Part shown: piece after piece, positions 45,901 to 55,917 of the stretch
Layout of the letters: every line of letters begins with the position of its first letter
How positions within the stretch are numbered: position 1 is the first letter of the stretch
Origin: Podospora bellae-mahoneyi
Taxonomy: Eukaryota > Ascomycota > Sordariomycetes > Sordariales > Podosporaceae
Direction: 5' to 3'
DNA length: 64,000 nt
Assembly (NCBI RefSeq): GCF_035222275.1
Contig: NC_085883.1
Span: 2,232,001 to 2,296,000 of the forward strand
Notes under the pieces: generated by a model
The model's input: the letters and a program-made list of their open reading frames with translations, nothing else
Told to the model about the DNA's origin: nothing
Databases searched by the model: none
Made by a program: the position numbers and the translations under genes

Positions 45901-46806
45901 CCTGGTACGCCGATCACCCAAACTACGACGTTTCAACTCAACATTGTCAACCCGTTTGAAGCAAACTATGATCTCCTGCCGCGGGTTCACCCAGATCCAT
46001 GGCCAAGCTTGTTTGATGCGGATGGTGTCCGGAGTGCCGCTCCAGACGATGACGTTCCTTTAGCCTTCAAGGGTCTATCTCAGTCCTGGTGTCTGTTGAC
46101 TCGTTATGCCTCCTTTGCATCAGAGCCACTACGGGTGGTAGACATCGACGTGGTGCTGTCTTCCCTCCCATCAGTCAGATGCCACGCAATCAAGCACAAC
46201 AATCTCCCCTCCTCGGGCGAAGGCCGACTAGTCGCCCCCAAAACCATCGAGGAAGCAGCCTTTGAGCTCAAAGCCCAAAAGGCCTCCCTCGACGAGCGAG
46301 GTCCATCACCATTGGACGTCTCCCTCGTCATCAAATGGTCCCGTCCGGAGGTCTCGGATCAAATCAACAGCACTACTTTACCAGTGCCACGGTTCAATCT
46401 GTTTGGTACAGAACCGCGGGTTTTGGCGACGGTATCGCATATGTTTACACCGCACCCGTTGGTGGTCTTGACGGTGTATATTGAGAATGCGTCGAATCAT
46501 CTGTTGACGTTTGGGCTGACGATGGAGCCAAGTGACGAGTTTGCGTTTTCGGGGCCGAAGCAGACTAGTCTGAGCTTGTTGCCTGTGCAGAGGAGGGGGG
46601 TGGAGTATAGGTTGGTGCCGTTTGATGATTTGGGGGAGGTGGGGAGGTGGGTGGGTGTTGGGTTGGTGGTTAGGGATAAGTATTATCAGAAGGTGCTGAG
46701 GGTTGTGCCCGGGGGTGAGGGGGTTAGGGGGACGAAGGAGGGGGGTGTGGAGGTTTGGATTCCGGGACGGGGGGAGGTGGAGGGGGGGGATGGGAAGGGG
46801 GAGTAA
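42978..46806 (+). CDS. TRAPPC11: TRAPP complex subunit TRAPPC11 (foie-gras / gryzun family)
   Basis: TRAPP tethering-complex subunit for ER-Golgi vesicle traffic. Three exons, 42978-43244, 43316-44861 and 44912-46806, give 1235 residues. Start MDEYPAGSLDHSVPFLLTLG sits in ACACCATGG. Intron 1 (GTAGGT...CCTAG, 71 bp) joins KTAER-SILLPPRRARLP; intron 2 (GTACGT, CTGAC, GCAG, 50 bp) joins LLNQ-AFQKRPNWEYDI. The foie-gras domain (about 280-560) shows LDYYRDLGRHSRKKRGR, TSQTLSLAGWNVRYDFK, FAEYRQEMDVALRSYE and GNYGWEAWESRW. A beta-rich gryzun-type C-terminal part follows (FIWTSFLFREEEGKAGQNV, then PFEANYDLLPRVHPDPWPS). The last roughly 140 codons use mostly G/T-rich codons. An in-frame ATG 66 codons upstream exists but adds no conserved sequence. 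Confidence 0.9.
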
Positions 46807-46950
46807 GGGGGTTAGAGAGAGTGATGGTGTAGATGTTTGGTTTTGTGCTAGTTTGAGATACCTATGAATGACATGTTAGTGAGATTTGTAGACGTAGATA
46901 TTGCGTAGCAGGTTGTGGGCACGGAAGTGAAACTGCTATGTGGAATGGAT

Positions 46951-47245
46951 GCCTGAAGTGTAGTTAAGAGGCCTTTCAATATGTTTAATATGGCCTTTTA
47001 ACATGATTGATATGCCTTTCAACATGATCAACACGCCTTTCGATATAAATAAGTGATAGACCTTTAAAAATCATCAAGAGGCCTTTAGACATGATTGATA
47101 GGCTTCAAAAGATAGTTAATAGGCCATTCAAAATAATCAATAGGCCTTACAACACAACTGACAGGTGTTTTAGGACAATTAGGAGGCATGTTTATGAGAT
47201 CTTGAGGTCTTCAGATTAGGTCAAGGTCTCTTTTATTTAGTCCTC
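46951..47245 (-). repeat. Array D of the dispersed 21-bp minisatellite (inverted orientation)
   Basis: The most regular array: units start at 46951, 46971, 46993, 47014, 47035, 47060, 47081, 47102, 47123, 47144, 47165, 47186, 47207 and 47226. Spacings are 20, 22, 21, 21, 25, then 21 seven times, then 19. On the plus strand units read GGCCTTTAGACATGATTG or GGCTTCAAAAGATAGTTA. The reverse complement of the latter context, GCCTATTAACTATCTTTT, is the unit seen in arrays A-C, so this array is the same family in the opposite direction. Confidence 0.88.
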
Positions 47246-47694
47246 TACGCGATATGTAATTGTAGACGTAATTCATCATGCCCTGTGAGTTTAGAAATGT
47301 CCATGCATATCTATCCACACCAGCCAAAATTATACCCCTGAATAACCCCTTAGTACTTTGGATGTGTAGCTGGTACACCAGACCAGTATCTTTTTTTTCA
47401 GGAATCAGTTCTCACAAATTGTTGCTGTTTGCAGGTGAGAAACAACAAGATGCTATCCACACTGCCACATGCTCATCGTTCTTTCAACCGTAATTAAACA
47501 TGGAGTTCTCGAAACATATTCCAATTCCACCACCTCAAAGGGAGTCATCCGCTGGCAATTTCCATTTACTCTTCCACAATAGCAATTTGTGGACATGAGA
47601 TATTGCCCAAATGTGAATGACAATAACACCTTAACAGGTAGGTGATTGACAGTGCCTGAATGCCAACAAACACAGGGCCAGACATTCACTGGTG

Positions 47695-47753
47695 GGCCGT
47701 GCGTTGCCGCTAACAGCCGCTACTGCTACCTGTGTGAGAGCCAACGCACGGCC
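47695..47753. repeat. Perfect 12-bp inverted repeat with 35-bp loop
   Basis: GGCCGTGCGTTG at 47695-47706 and its exact reverse complement CAACGCACGGCC at 47742-47753. It could form a stem-loop in DNA or RNA or be a paired protein-binding site. Lies about 850 bp upstream of the next start codon. No matching gene or RNA family is recognised. Confidence 0.75.
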
Positions 47754-48605
47754 AGCGAGAAACACAGCGCAACCCAAGCCGCAGGCGTCACCACTCCGGG
47801 CTCTTATTTTCCGCTGCTTGAGTAGTCAGCCTCATCTGGACACCCCTCAACCTGGCAACGACAGGAAGAGAGAAATTGTCAACTGAATCGCGACATCGGA
47901 GATGTGGTTGGTCTCTGGATCGACAAGATATCAGAAACACCGTCGTATCAATTCCTCGGCTTGCTCAGGTACCATCCGCCATCCCCTCCAGGTCACCATA
48001 TCCAGCTCGCCTTGCCTGCAGCAGCCAGCCCAACCGCCCTCAATTACTGCCAACGCAGACCCCCGCCAGATCCAGTTTCGGCACCGTGCACCTGCCAGGT
48101 CCTATTTTCTTCTGCTGGCGACCATTCTTCCGAAATTTGATCTCATTCGGCCGACTTTTGGTTCAGCTTGAGCATATCCCCCCCTCTTCTACTTCCTACA
48201 CCGTCTCTCTCTCTCTCTCGGCGACCCGCTTCGATTAATCGTCGGCAGAGCCACTCTTGCTCGGCGACCGACTACTACAGACAACAAAACAGATCCAGCC
48301 TACCCCTCGATCGACGACCGACCGCTTCCCCTTACCCCTCGCTACGCCCAGACTGTACGATAGCGTCACCGCTTTCCCACGGGCAAGCACACAAATTAGA
48401 GGAAATCATAGACAGGACAAAACCAATTTAGCAAGAGTCGGACCATAGAATACCAGGGCGACTCTCTCCCGACCATTCCGACCACCAGATCGTGTGCGGG
48501 GTTCATAGCCAATACCTACCTACCTACTACCAAAGTAACCAGCTCCGGATTTCGGGGCCTCATTCGTCTTCTTCTACAAGAGTCGCCACCTTTACCACCG
48601 CAAAC

Positions 48606-50522
48606 ATGCCCTGCTACAAGGGCATCGCGGTGAGCATCCATGCAAATGGTGCCCCGGTGCCCGAATACGGCATCCAAAAACAGTCTCGGCTGTCACGTAT
48701 CAACACTTACATCCCGGTCCCGCAGCCCCAGGTCAACCCAGAGAATAACAAGCCTGAGCCGGCCAAGTTCGCCATTTCCATTACCCTCCTGACCCCCGGC
48801 CTCGCGATACCCTACTCTGCCCCCAAAGCCACCGAAAGTAACCCGTACCCGAAGCCGCAATATGTCGGCGCTCTCCCCTCGAGCACCGGGGAGCGGGGCA
48901 AGTTCCACGGCATCGTGGCTCCCTACATTCCTATGACTCAGAGCGAGAATGAGACAATTGCCGCCTATATATACTTTGATGGTCGTGCCAAGGAGGAGGT
49001 CGCTACGCTTCTTCGCCCCGGTGAGGAAACGTGGGTGAACAGCAGATGGGTCCAAGTTCCTGAGTCGGAAGGCGGCGGGCTGGCTGAACGGGAGTTTTTG
49101 TTCCGCGAGGTTGGCCTTGAGCGCTGGCTGAATGGTCTTGATCTTCAGGGACATGATGCTGCTGAGAAGCTGGAGCGCAGAAGGCAGAAGTTTGAGAAGC
49201 GCAGAAGACGCCAAAAGAAGCTCGAGGAGGAGGCGGGTTCTTCCTACCATGGGTCTCGTGGTGCTGCCCTTAGGTATGGCGCTGATGATAAGGCCCCGCT
49301 GGAGGCTGTCGACGACTCTCTTTCGTCTAGTGATTCGGATGATGAGCCGCCCGAGGCTACTGGCCAGATCAAGGTGGCCATGTTTAGGGTGATTGCGTCG
49401 GGCGAGATCAAGAAGGGGGAGTATTCTCCTCAGTTTGATGCTCACGACGACTCGGAAGAGGAGGGCAAGGGGAACAACAATGGGGTCGATGCCGATGTTG
49501 AGCACACGACTAGTTTCGCGAAGCCGAAGACACTTGATCCGAAGACTATTAGTACTCAGACCGTGACCGGTATCGACGGGCCGGATAAGCCTTTTGCGGT
49601 CTTCACTTTCTTTTACAGAGGCGAACGTAAGTATTTGACTGTTCTGACTTGTATGGTCGTGGCGCTGACGCTGAAACAGGTCAACTACAAAAGATGGGAG
49701 TCCTCGCCCCTCCAAAGCCCCAAGTCACTTCGCCCAACCTCAAGAGACGCTCTGGCCAGCTCGATTTTTCTGGCCTTGGGCCCTTGAAGACAAGCGGCAC
49801 TGTGGGCTTTTCCGCGTTCCGGGACAGGGACTCTCAACCAGCAAGACCGAAGAAGTCGAGGACGAAGAGCAACGGGGGTATGAGCATAGATGCCGACAGC
49901 GATGACGATGACGACGACGAGGACTTGAGCGAGCAGATCCTGGGCAAGATGGAGGATGTTGACACCAAGTATGACAAGTCAAAGTTGGGCCCGGAGGACG
50001 CCAAGTTTACGGGCGAGCTGGCGGATGGTGTAAACAGGATCAGGGTATGTTTTTCCCACTCTGTTGCATTTTCCTTTCTTGCACTCTACTAACTTATTCT
50101 CCGCAAAATAGCTCAAGAGAGCCCACTCGGCCGAACCAGACGCCGCCTCAAGCCCCAGCAAATTACCCAACACGGGAGCCGCAACCCCTCCGGACGGAAC
50201 TGGCGTTGGTTCTGCTGGCGCTGGTAGCATGGCTACGGGGTTGGCGGCCATGTTTGGGAAGAGTCTGCCAGATGACACGAATATTATTGGGAGCCCGATG
50301 AAGAAGGCGAGGCCTAGTCTGGGGGATATCGGGGAGTTAAAAGGGGGGCTGGGGGGGAGTGGAAGCCCAGGGACGACAAGCGGAGCAGGGTTCACGTCTG
50401 CGCTCGGTGATATACTCGCCAAGGCTGAGGCTGCTCAGGCAAGCAAGGGTCAAACGGGGGTTGCGGCGGGGCAGGTAGCGCAGCCGCCGCCTATGTTGAT
50501 GGAGGAGGAGGAGGAGCTTTGA
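48606..50522 (+). CDS. Conserved fungal protein, DUF7918-like
   Basis: Function unknown. Exons 48606-49626, 49680-50044 and 50112-50522 give 598 residues. Intron 1 (GTAAGT, CTGAC, ACAG; phase 1) joins FFYRGER-QLQKMGVL; intron 2 (GTATGT, CTAAC, ATAG; phase 0) joins GVNRIR-LKRAHS. The N-terminal part (about 1-340) resembles the fungal DUF7918 domain: MPCYKGIAVSIHANGAPVPEYG, a central IAAYIYFDGRAKEE, and FAVFTFFYRGE. A highly basic stretch (EKLERRRQKFEKRRRRQKKL) lies at about 210, and acidic Asp/Ser runs follow (SSSDSDDE, then DADSDDDDDDED). The C-terminus is Gly/Ser-rich with MATGLAAMFGK and SALGDILAKAEAAQ. Mixed basic and acidic tracts suggest a nuclear protein, by inference only. An in-frame ATG at 48492 lies in the leader. 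Confidence 0.82.
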
Positions 50523-52450
50523 GTGGATATGAGCATTTGTGGTTGTAAGCGAGTGTGTGTACGTTCTGTCTGCGTGGGGGTTGGGGCGGGGGGGCGGGGG
50601 AGGGGGGGGACAAACTAGGAAAGGAAAAACAAGATATAAAAGAAGACGACCCAGCGAATCTCAGTTTTTTCTTGAGAGCATATATTACGACAGTCGGGTG
50701 TGTGTGATAAAGTGGAAGGAAATTGAAAATACATGAGGGGGGGTGGGGGAAGGGGGAGAGGAGGGGGGGTGGGGGTTGAGGTTATATCGCAAACTGATTA
50801 GGAGATATTATTTTGAGATAAGAATAAGCTGATGTTGCAAGGACAGGAGTTTGGGAGGAGTTGGGAGGGTTGCTATGCTATGCTGGGAAATTGCTTTGAT
50901 GGTGGTGGTGGTTGGTTGGTCGAGGTGTGTATGTTTGGGGGGAAAGGCATAGCGGTTTTTTCTTTTCTTGCGGTTTGGGGATTTGGGAAGGGGTTGGGCT
51001 GATAAATGGGGAGGGAATTGGGTTTATGTAGAGTAGTCTGTTGTGTGTGTAAAAGGGAATATCAAGGGGGGGTTGAATGTCATTGGTGATGTAGCTACTC
51101 GTGATGTGTGGAAGATATGCTGGCTCTCATGACTAGAAACTTTGGTTAATTTGGAACTCGACACCATCTTGTAAGCACAGAGGCTTGCTATCCTGGAGAG
51201 GTGTTTCAACCTCTTGTATCGAGAAAGGTTGAGGACCGGAGACTAGGAAGGGAAGGAAGCGAGTGAGATTCCTGAAGCATGATCAAGAGTGCCGTAATCA
51301 GTTTTACGAGGGCCTTGATGGGTGCTTGAGCTTGACCAGGCCGATGTACCATGGGCCTGAACACCTCATCCGAGATTCCAAAATCAGTAATACAGGCATG
51401 CCTTTGGCCGTTGGGCTGCACAAGAGAACAATATCACGGCCAGGCAAAGCGAACAAGACATGGAAGTGTGGAAAGATTTGGTTTATTATTATCCATGGTG
51501 TAGCACACGAGCGGGAGAGCATCGAACTTGCCCAACACCGACACGCCAATCCAGCCCACCACCAGCCAGTGAAAAATTCCAACCCGCAGCGATTAAGCCC
51601 AAAAAAACAAGCAAATGGACACCCCCTTCCACCTTGAAAAACCAAGGCTGACTTGGATGTCCACCCCACGCGAGTGAAGGGTTTCACAAGCTGATGAATG
51701 GGCCGGCCCAACGCGGCGGTTGGTTGTTGGGCTGGTTCGACTGCCTCTTTCCTCCAAAACCCAACTCCTGCCTTGCTCAAAGTCCCAATCCAGACCGGCG
51801 GTGTCAAGATGCCGAAGTATATGCGATCTAATGATCCAATTGTTAGCGCTACTGTTTTCAATGTGAAAACAGTGAACTGTGTAGTGTGTGTTGGGTATAA
51901 TGTCAGACTGTTGAGTTTGATGATTTTTTTTAATCAACATGATTTATTCTGTTGGCCGTTCTTAAGAGCAGTTTTTGTCATCATGGTAAATGGTGTTTGT
52001 TTGTTGCAAAGGCAAAGGAAACAGGGTGCTGTCTTACCATTCAAGATGCGGGTGCGTGAAAAGAAAGGAAAGAGAGAGGAAGAAAGTGTCTCCAAAAAAA
52101 ATTGGAGTTGAAATTTATATCCAATGGAAAAGTGCGGACTGGGGGGACCGGGGAGGAGGGGTGACCAAGCTTAATCCTCTTTTTTTTTATTCGATCGGTG
52201 CCTGATCAATAAGGCTGTCAGATTCACTTTGTGAGTGACACAGGAAACCCCACTTTTGAACTTGGGCTGCGGCGGGCGGTGGGACTGGGCTCCTGCTGCT
52301 GGCCGGGTGCCTGGTTCGAAAGTGATCTTCTGATATCTCCTCCCCCCTCCTGAGAAACTTGCCGCCTTTTTTTTTCTTTACTCGCCAACTACATTATCAC
52401 AAAAAATCCCAAGGTTGAAGTCTGCTACGAAGCAATCTAATACCGTCAAG
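50523..52450. other. Intergenic, about 1.9 kb, no gene seen
   Basis: The left part is very G-rich on the plus strand (G runs around 50580-50780). Open frames at 51263-51637 and 51698-52111 show no conserved features. The right end is the NTF2 promoter and leader. Confidence 0.55.
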
Positions 52451-53327
52451 ATGGATTGTAAGTTTTATACCGACTTCCCCTCTGGAAATATGACAAGGCT
52501 GTGTTGTGCGCGCGCGCAAAAGGAGAGCTGGAGGAGGGGTTGGGAAATCGAAGATATTCGGGTTACCCCGCCATCGCGCTATCGAGGAGGAGAGGGCGGA
52601 TGTGTTTGCGATGCCCTCCTCTTTGCGCGCGCAAACTTGTTTACAGGTTTAAATGAGGCAAAAGCTAACAAAATGGTAAACAGTCGATTTCCAGGGAATT
52701 GCTAGTGAGTTTCCACCACCACCAGAGCTCCTATGAAGCCAGTTACATACGATCGCGAGAAGAGAAGCTAACGCGCGCTGTTTTTGTGTTCCCCCCGCAA
52801 CAGCGCAATTCGTCACCCACTACTACACCACCTTTGATACCGACCGCAAGGCCCTGGCTGGTCTCTACGTATGTTCTCGATCGAGCGAGCTGTCGGGGGA
52901 ATTGGTGACTAATGGAGTAAACAGAGAGAGAACTCCATGTTGACCTTTGAGTCTACGCAAGCCCTCGGTACCGCCAACATTGCTGAGAAGCTCACCGTAA
53001 GAGATGCTCTGATCACGCGACACGATGAGGACGGTCGTTGACTCGATTTGTTACAGAACCTCCCATTCCAGAAGGTTAAGCACCACTTCGACACTGCTGA
53101 TGCCCAGCCCACCGCCACTGGTGGTATTGTGATCTTGGTCACCGGCCAGCTCTTGGTATGCTTCAAACATGATATGTAGAAGCGAGGCTGAATACTGATA
53201 CGAATTTCTCACACAGGTTGACGAAGAGGCCAACCCTCTCAAGTTCTCCCAGGCTTTCCAGCTCGTTCAGGATCCTCAGGGCCAGTGGTTCGTTTTCAAC
53301 GATATCTTCAAGCTCGTTTTCGGTTAA
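52451..53327 (+). CDS. NTF2: Nuclear transport factor 2
   Basis: Small homodimer that carries Ran-GDP into the nucleus. Six exons: 52451-52457, 52684-52704, 52804-52868, 52925-52996, 53057-53155 and 53217-53327, giving 124 residues, the normal length. Exons 1 and 2 are tiny (7 and 21 bp), encoding MDF-DFQGIA before TQFVTHYYTTFDTDRKALAGLY. Later exons give RENSMLTFESTQALGTANIAEKL, NLPFQKVKHHFDTADAQP, GGIVILVTGQLL and the end FQLVQDPQGQWFVFNDIFKLVFG. Most introns have GTANGN-type donors and YAG acceptors, and all phases fit. The first intron (226 bp) contains GC-alternating palindromes. The first two micro-exons are less certain than the rest, but GTAAGT and GTGAGT donors support them. Confidence 0.9.
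52622..52635. promoter_or_regulatory. Perfect palindrome TTTGCGCGCGCAAA in NTF2 intron 1
   Basis: A 14-bp self-complementary site. A related GTGCGCGCGCGCAAAA lies about 115 bp upstream in the same intron. The core resembles E2F/MBF-like TTTGCGCG sites, and purine-pyrimidine alternation could favour Z-DNA. Function unknown. Confidence 0.4.
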
Positions 53328-54548
53328 GCGGTTGTGACGAGTATGATGGAGCGCTATTTACACCACTTAGACGGAGCCTTGAGCATATCATAGCCAAATA
53401 CACCAAAAACACGTGAAGATACCAGAAAAGGAAGCGGCGGCATCTGAACGTTTGCTGTGGGCGGCGTCTGGAGATGGACTGACGGGAAAGAGGGAGGGGA
53501 TTTTGATTTTTTCGCCAGCATTAAGCAGCAGTAGCTACACCTTGGGGTTAATTAAACCTTTTAAACGTCAAGAGGTGAATTCGCATTGATGGAGCTATGC
53601 CGCGCAGCCTCTTGAGCCTCATGGCCAGGTAGGTACGTCAGCAGGGGACCTCGGAAATCGGGTGCCTGTTTGGCGGCCACTTATTAAAAGCTGGCCATTT
53701 GGTCTGGTCTGCGAAAAGGATGTTGTCAGTTGGCTCGCTGTCAGGGCCAGCATTCCTCAGAGAACACTGTGGAATAAATACCAACAGCCAAACCAAACAG
53801 CACACCACTATTTCATCAATACCTCTGAAGAATAGAAGCTCCCTCCGTCTCCGTTCTCAACAGAAAAAGAAGACGCGGCAGCATTGCACCGATCCCTGTC
53901 AGGCCTGCTGTCACCAGTGTTACAGCCACAGATTATCCAATCAGCGCTTGCAGAACCTCACCATTAGCCCCACTTTGGACCTCTTCTTGCGTACCGGGAA
54001 TCCGAAAAGACCAACGGTGTGTGTGTGTCAGTGCTTTCGCTTCAGAAAGTGTGAAGGTGTTTGTTACGTACGACAATAGCTCTCTCTCTCTCTCTTTCTA
54101 GCTCTACTACCTACCTACCATTAGAACACTGGCTCACTCCCTCTGCTAGACAGACAAAGGAGAGCAGTTTCCCCCCCCTCAACGACCGAACAAACGCGAT
54201 CAACGAAGCCACGTTTTAATTATCCCATCGATATTTCTTCTGGATTGAGGCGCAATCGAACGAGTCGTCAATTGTTGCCGTCGCCCGTCGCAACACGAAT
54301 CCACTACCACCGCCAGCAGCGACAAAGGGCATAGATACGTTCTCAGGAGGGATAATCAACTGCACGATTTGTATCGACAGGAAAAGGGATAGGCGGATTA
54401 AAAAACACAGGACAAGAATAGTTCGTGAATAGCTACTGCAACTACCCGCCAAAGCAAGCAAGCTACCGAGCTTCGAACCGCTAAGGAGCACCACTATCCA
54501 CCACCACAATCCTCAACATCACCACCCGGTGATCCAACAGCCGTCAAA
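53328..54548. other. Intergenic: NTF2 3' region and TVP18 promoter / leader
   Basis: No gene is seen. Short CT, GT and TACC tracts lie around 54018-54120 in the probable TVP18 promoter. Confidence 0.55.
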
Positions 54549-55077
54549 ATGACCCTAAAAGAAGAATTCCAAACCCGCAACTTCAGTCCGTCCCTTCCCC
54601 TCCCAGTATCCCCCCCTTTCCCCAATTTACTGACCCTCCCCCCCCCGTGTAGGCATCTACGGCCAATGGCTAGGAATCCTCTCCATGATCCTCTGCTTCG
54701 CCCTCGGCCTCTCCAACATGATCTCCTCCATCTTCTCCCTCAACATCGTCATCATCGCCTTCTCCATCCTCGCCATGGTTTTCTCCTTTGTTATCCTCTT
54801 CGTCGAAGTCCCCCTCCTCCTCCGCATCTGTCCTACTTCCTCCTCCTTTGACGCGGCAATCCGCAAGATCTCGACAAACTACATGCGTGCGGGCGCGTAC
54901 GGGGTTATGGCGCTGGTGATCTGGCTGAGTTGCATCAGCACCCGGACGAGCTTGATCGCTGCGGCGGTGTTCTTGACCTTGACGGGGGCATGTTATGGGT
55001 TGGCGGGGGCGAAGGGACAGGCTTTTGTTGGGAGTAAGACGCTTGGCGGGCAGGGGGTGGCGCAGATGATTGTGTGA
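54549..55077 (+). CDS. TVP18: Golgi membrane protein Tvp18
   Basis: Small integral membrane protein of late Golgi Tlg2-type vesicles, with a role in membrane trafficking. Exons 54549-54585 and 54653-55077, with donor GTCCGT, CTGAC before a C-run, acceptor GTAG and phase 1, join MTLKEEFQTRNFS-IYGQWLG to give 153 residues. Four hydrophobic segments are visible, including WLGILSMILCFALGL, VIIAFSILAMVFSFVILF and GAYGVMALVIWLSC. The family signature VEVPLLLRICPTS lies between segments 2 and 3, and the protein ends SKTLGGQGVAQMIV. Sense-strand composition flips from C-rich to G-rich near 54890. Confidence 0.9.
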
Positions 55078-55813
55078 GGTTGTTGAAGGATGATGGGGGA
55101 GGGGAAGAAGCTGGCTGGGCCGGAAAGTTCAATATGATTACTAAAGGGGAGTTAGATGAGAAGAGGGGACGGGGATGGTAAAGTGATGTTGATGAAGGAG
55201 CCGCTCCTTGTCTTTTATTGTTATTGCTACTACTATCGAGATGCTTAGTTGTGAGGGAAGAAGAAGAAGAAGAAGAAGATGAAGATGAAGAAGAAGACGA
55301 AGAAGAAGCAGAGACAGAACCTCAAATATGGATTATTTTTTTCGCTAGGCAAGGAAAAAAAAAAGAGGGAACCAACGAATATTAGTGTTTTTGGCGCCGG
55401 CTTTTTGTTTTCGTGTTTTTGTTTCTTGTTTTGAGTTGAGTTGTTTTTTGTACGGTTTGGGTAATACCTTCGCTTTTTTATTTAGGGGTAATGGGGGAGC
55501 ATTTTTCTTATTACCTTCTGCCAGGTACTGTGTTTGAAGATGTGATATTTCAGCTGGATCTGTTCAACGAGTCTATCAGAGTTCAATGCCCACCCAATAA
55601 TATCTAGCAAGGGACTTGCCAATCCAGCCAGTTTTCAGGCGTATATATTGATCTATCTGTGTCTGGGAATCATTTGGTCACAGCTTACATAGTGAGTATA
55701 TCTATCTATCTTGGCACATTTCATAACCTATCCCTCAACCCCGCAAAGCATAAACGATGGGGGGAGAAAAGAAAAGCAATAAAAAATAAAAAATAATAAA
55801 TAAAAAATGAATT
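55078..55813. other. Intergenic: TVP18 3' region
   Basis: Contains a purine microsatellite (GAA/GAT)n at 55257-55310 and A/T-rich sequence. No gene is seen. Confidence 0.6.
55257..55310. repeat. (GAA)n / (GAT)n microsatellite
   Basis: About 54 bp of GAA with interspersed GAT and GAC triplets, just beyond the TVP18 coding region, probably in its 3' UTR. Confidence 0.9.
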
Positions 55814-55917
55814 TCCCACACCGGGAATTGAACCCGGGACTTCAGGGAGTATCAGATCCTGAGATAATTTCAAGGAGGACTGAAAGCCTGATATGCTGAC
55901 CACTACACCATATGGGA
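55814..55917 (-). tRNA. tRNA-Glu (anticodon TTC) with a 33-bp intron
   Basis: The acceptor stem pairs TCCCATA (55917-55911) with TGTGGGA (55820-55814). The D arm resembles eukaryotic tRNA-Glu (GGTGTAGTGGTCAGCATA). The anticodon stem TCAGG pairs with CCTGA around a loop CT-TTC-A...C. The T arm is CCGGG-TTCAATT-CCCGG, with the B-box GGTTCAATTCC. Between A37 and C38 is a 33-bp insert (55848-55880), exactly where nuclear tRNA introns sit. The mature length is 71 nt before CCA addition. The cloverleaf is intact, so it is probably functional. Confidence 0.9.

Larger units (their letters stand above)
46807..48605. other. Intergenic: TRAPPC11 3' region, repeat array, leader of next gene
   Basis: Contains array D of the 21-bp repeat and a perfect 12-bp inverted repeat (both listed). 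The last 700 bp is pyrimidine-rich, with CT and TACC tracts and no conserved coding sequence, consistent with a promoter and 5' UTR. Confidence 0.6.
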
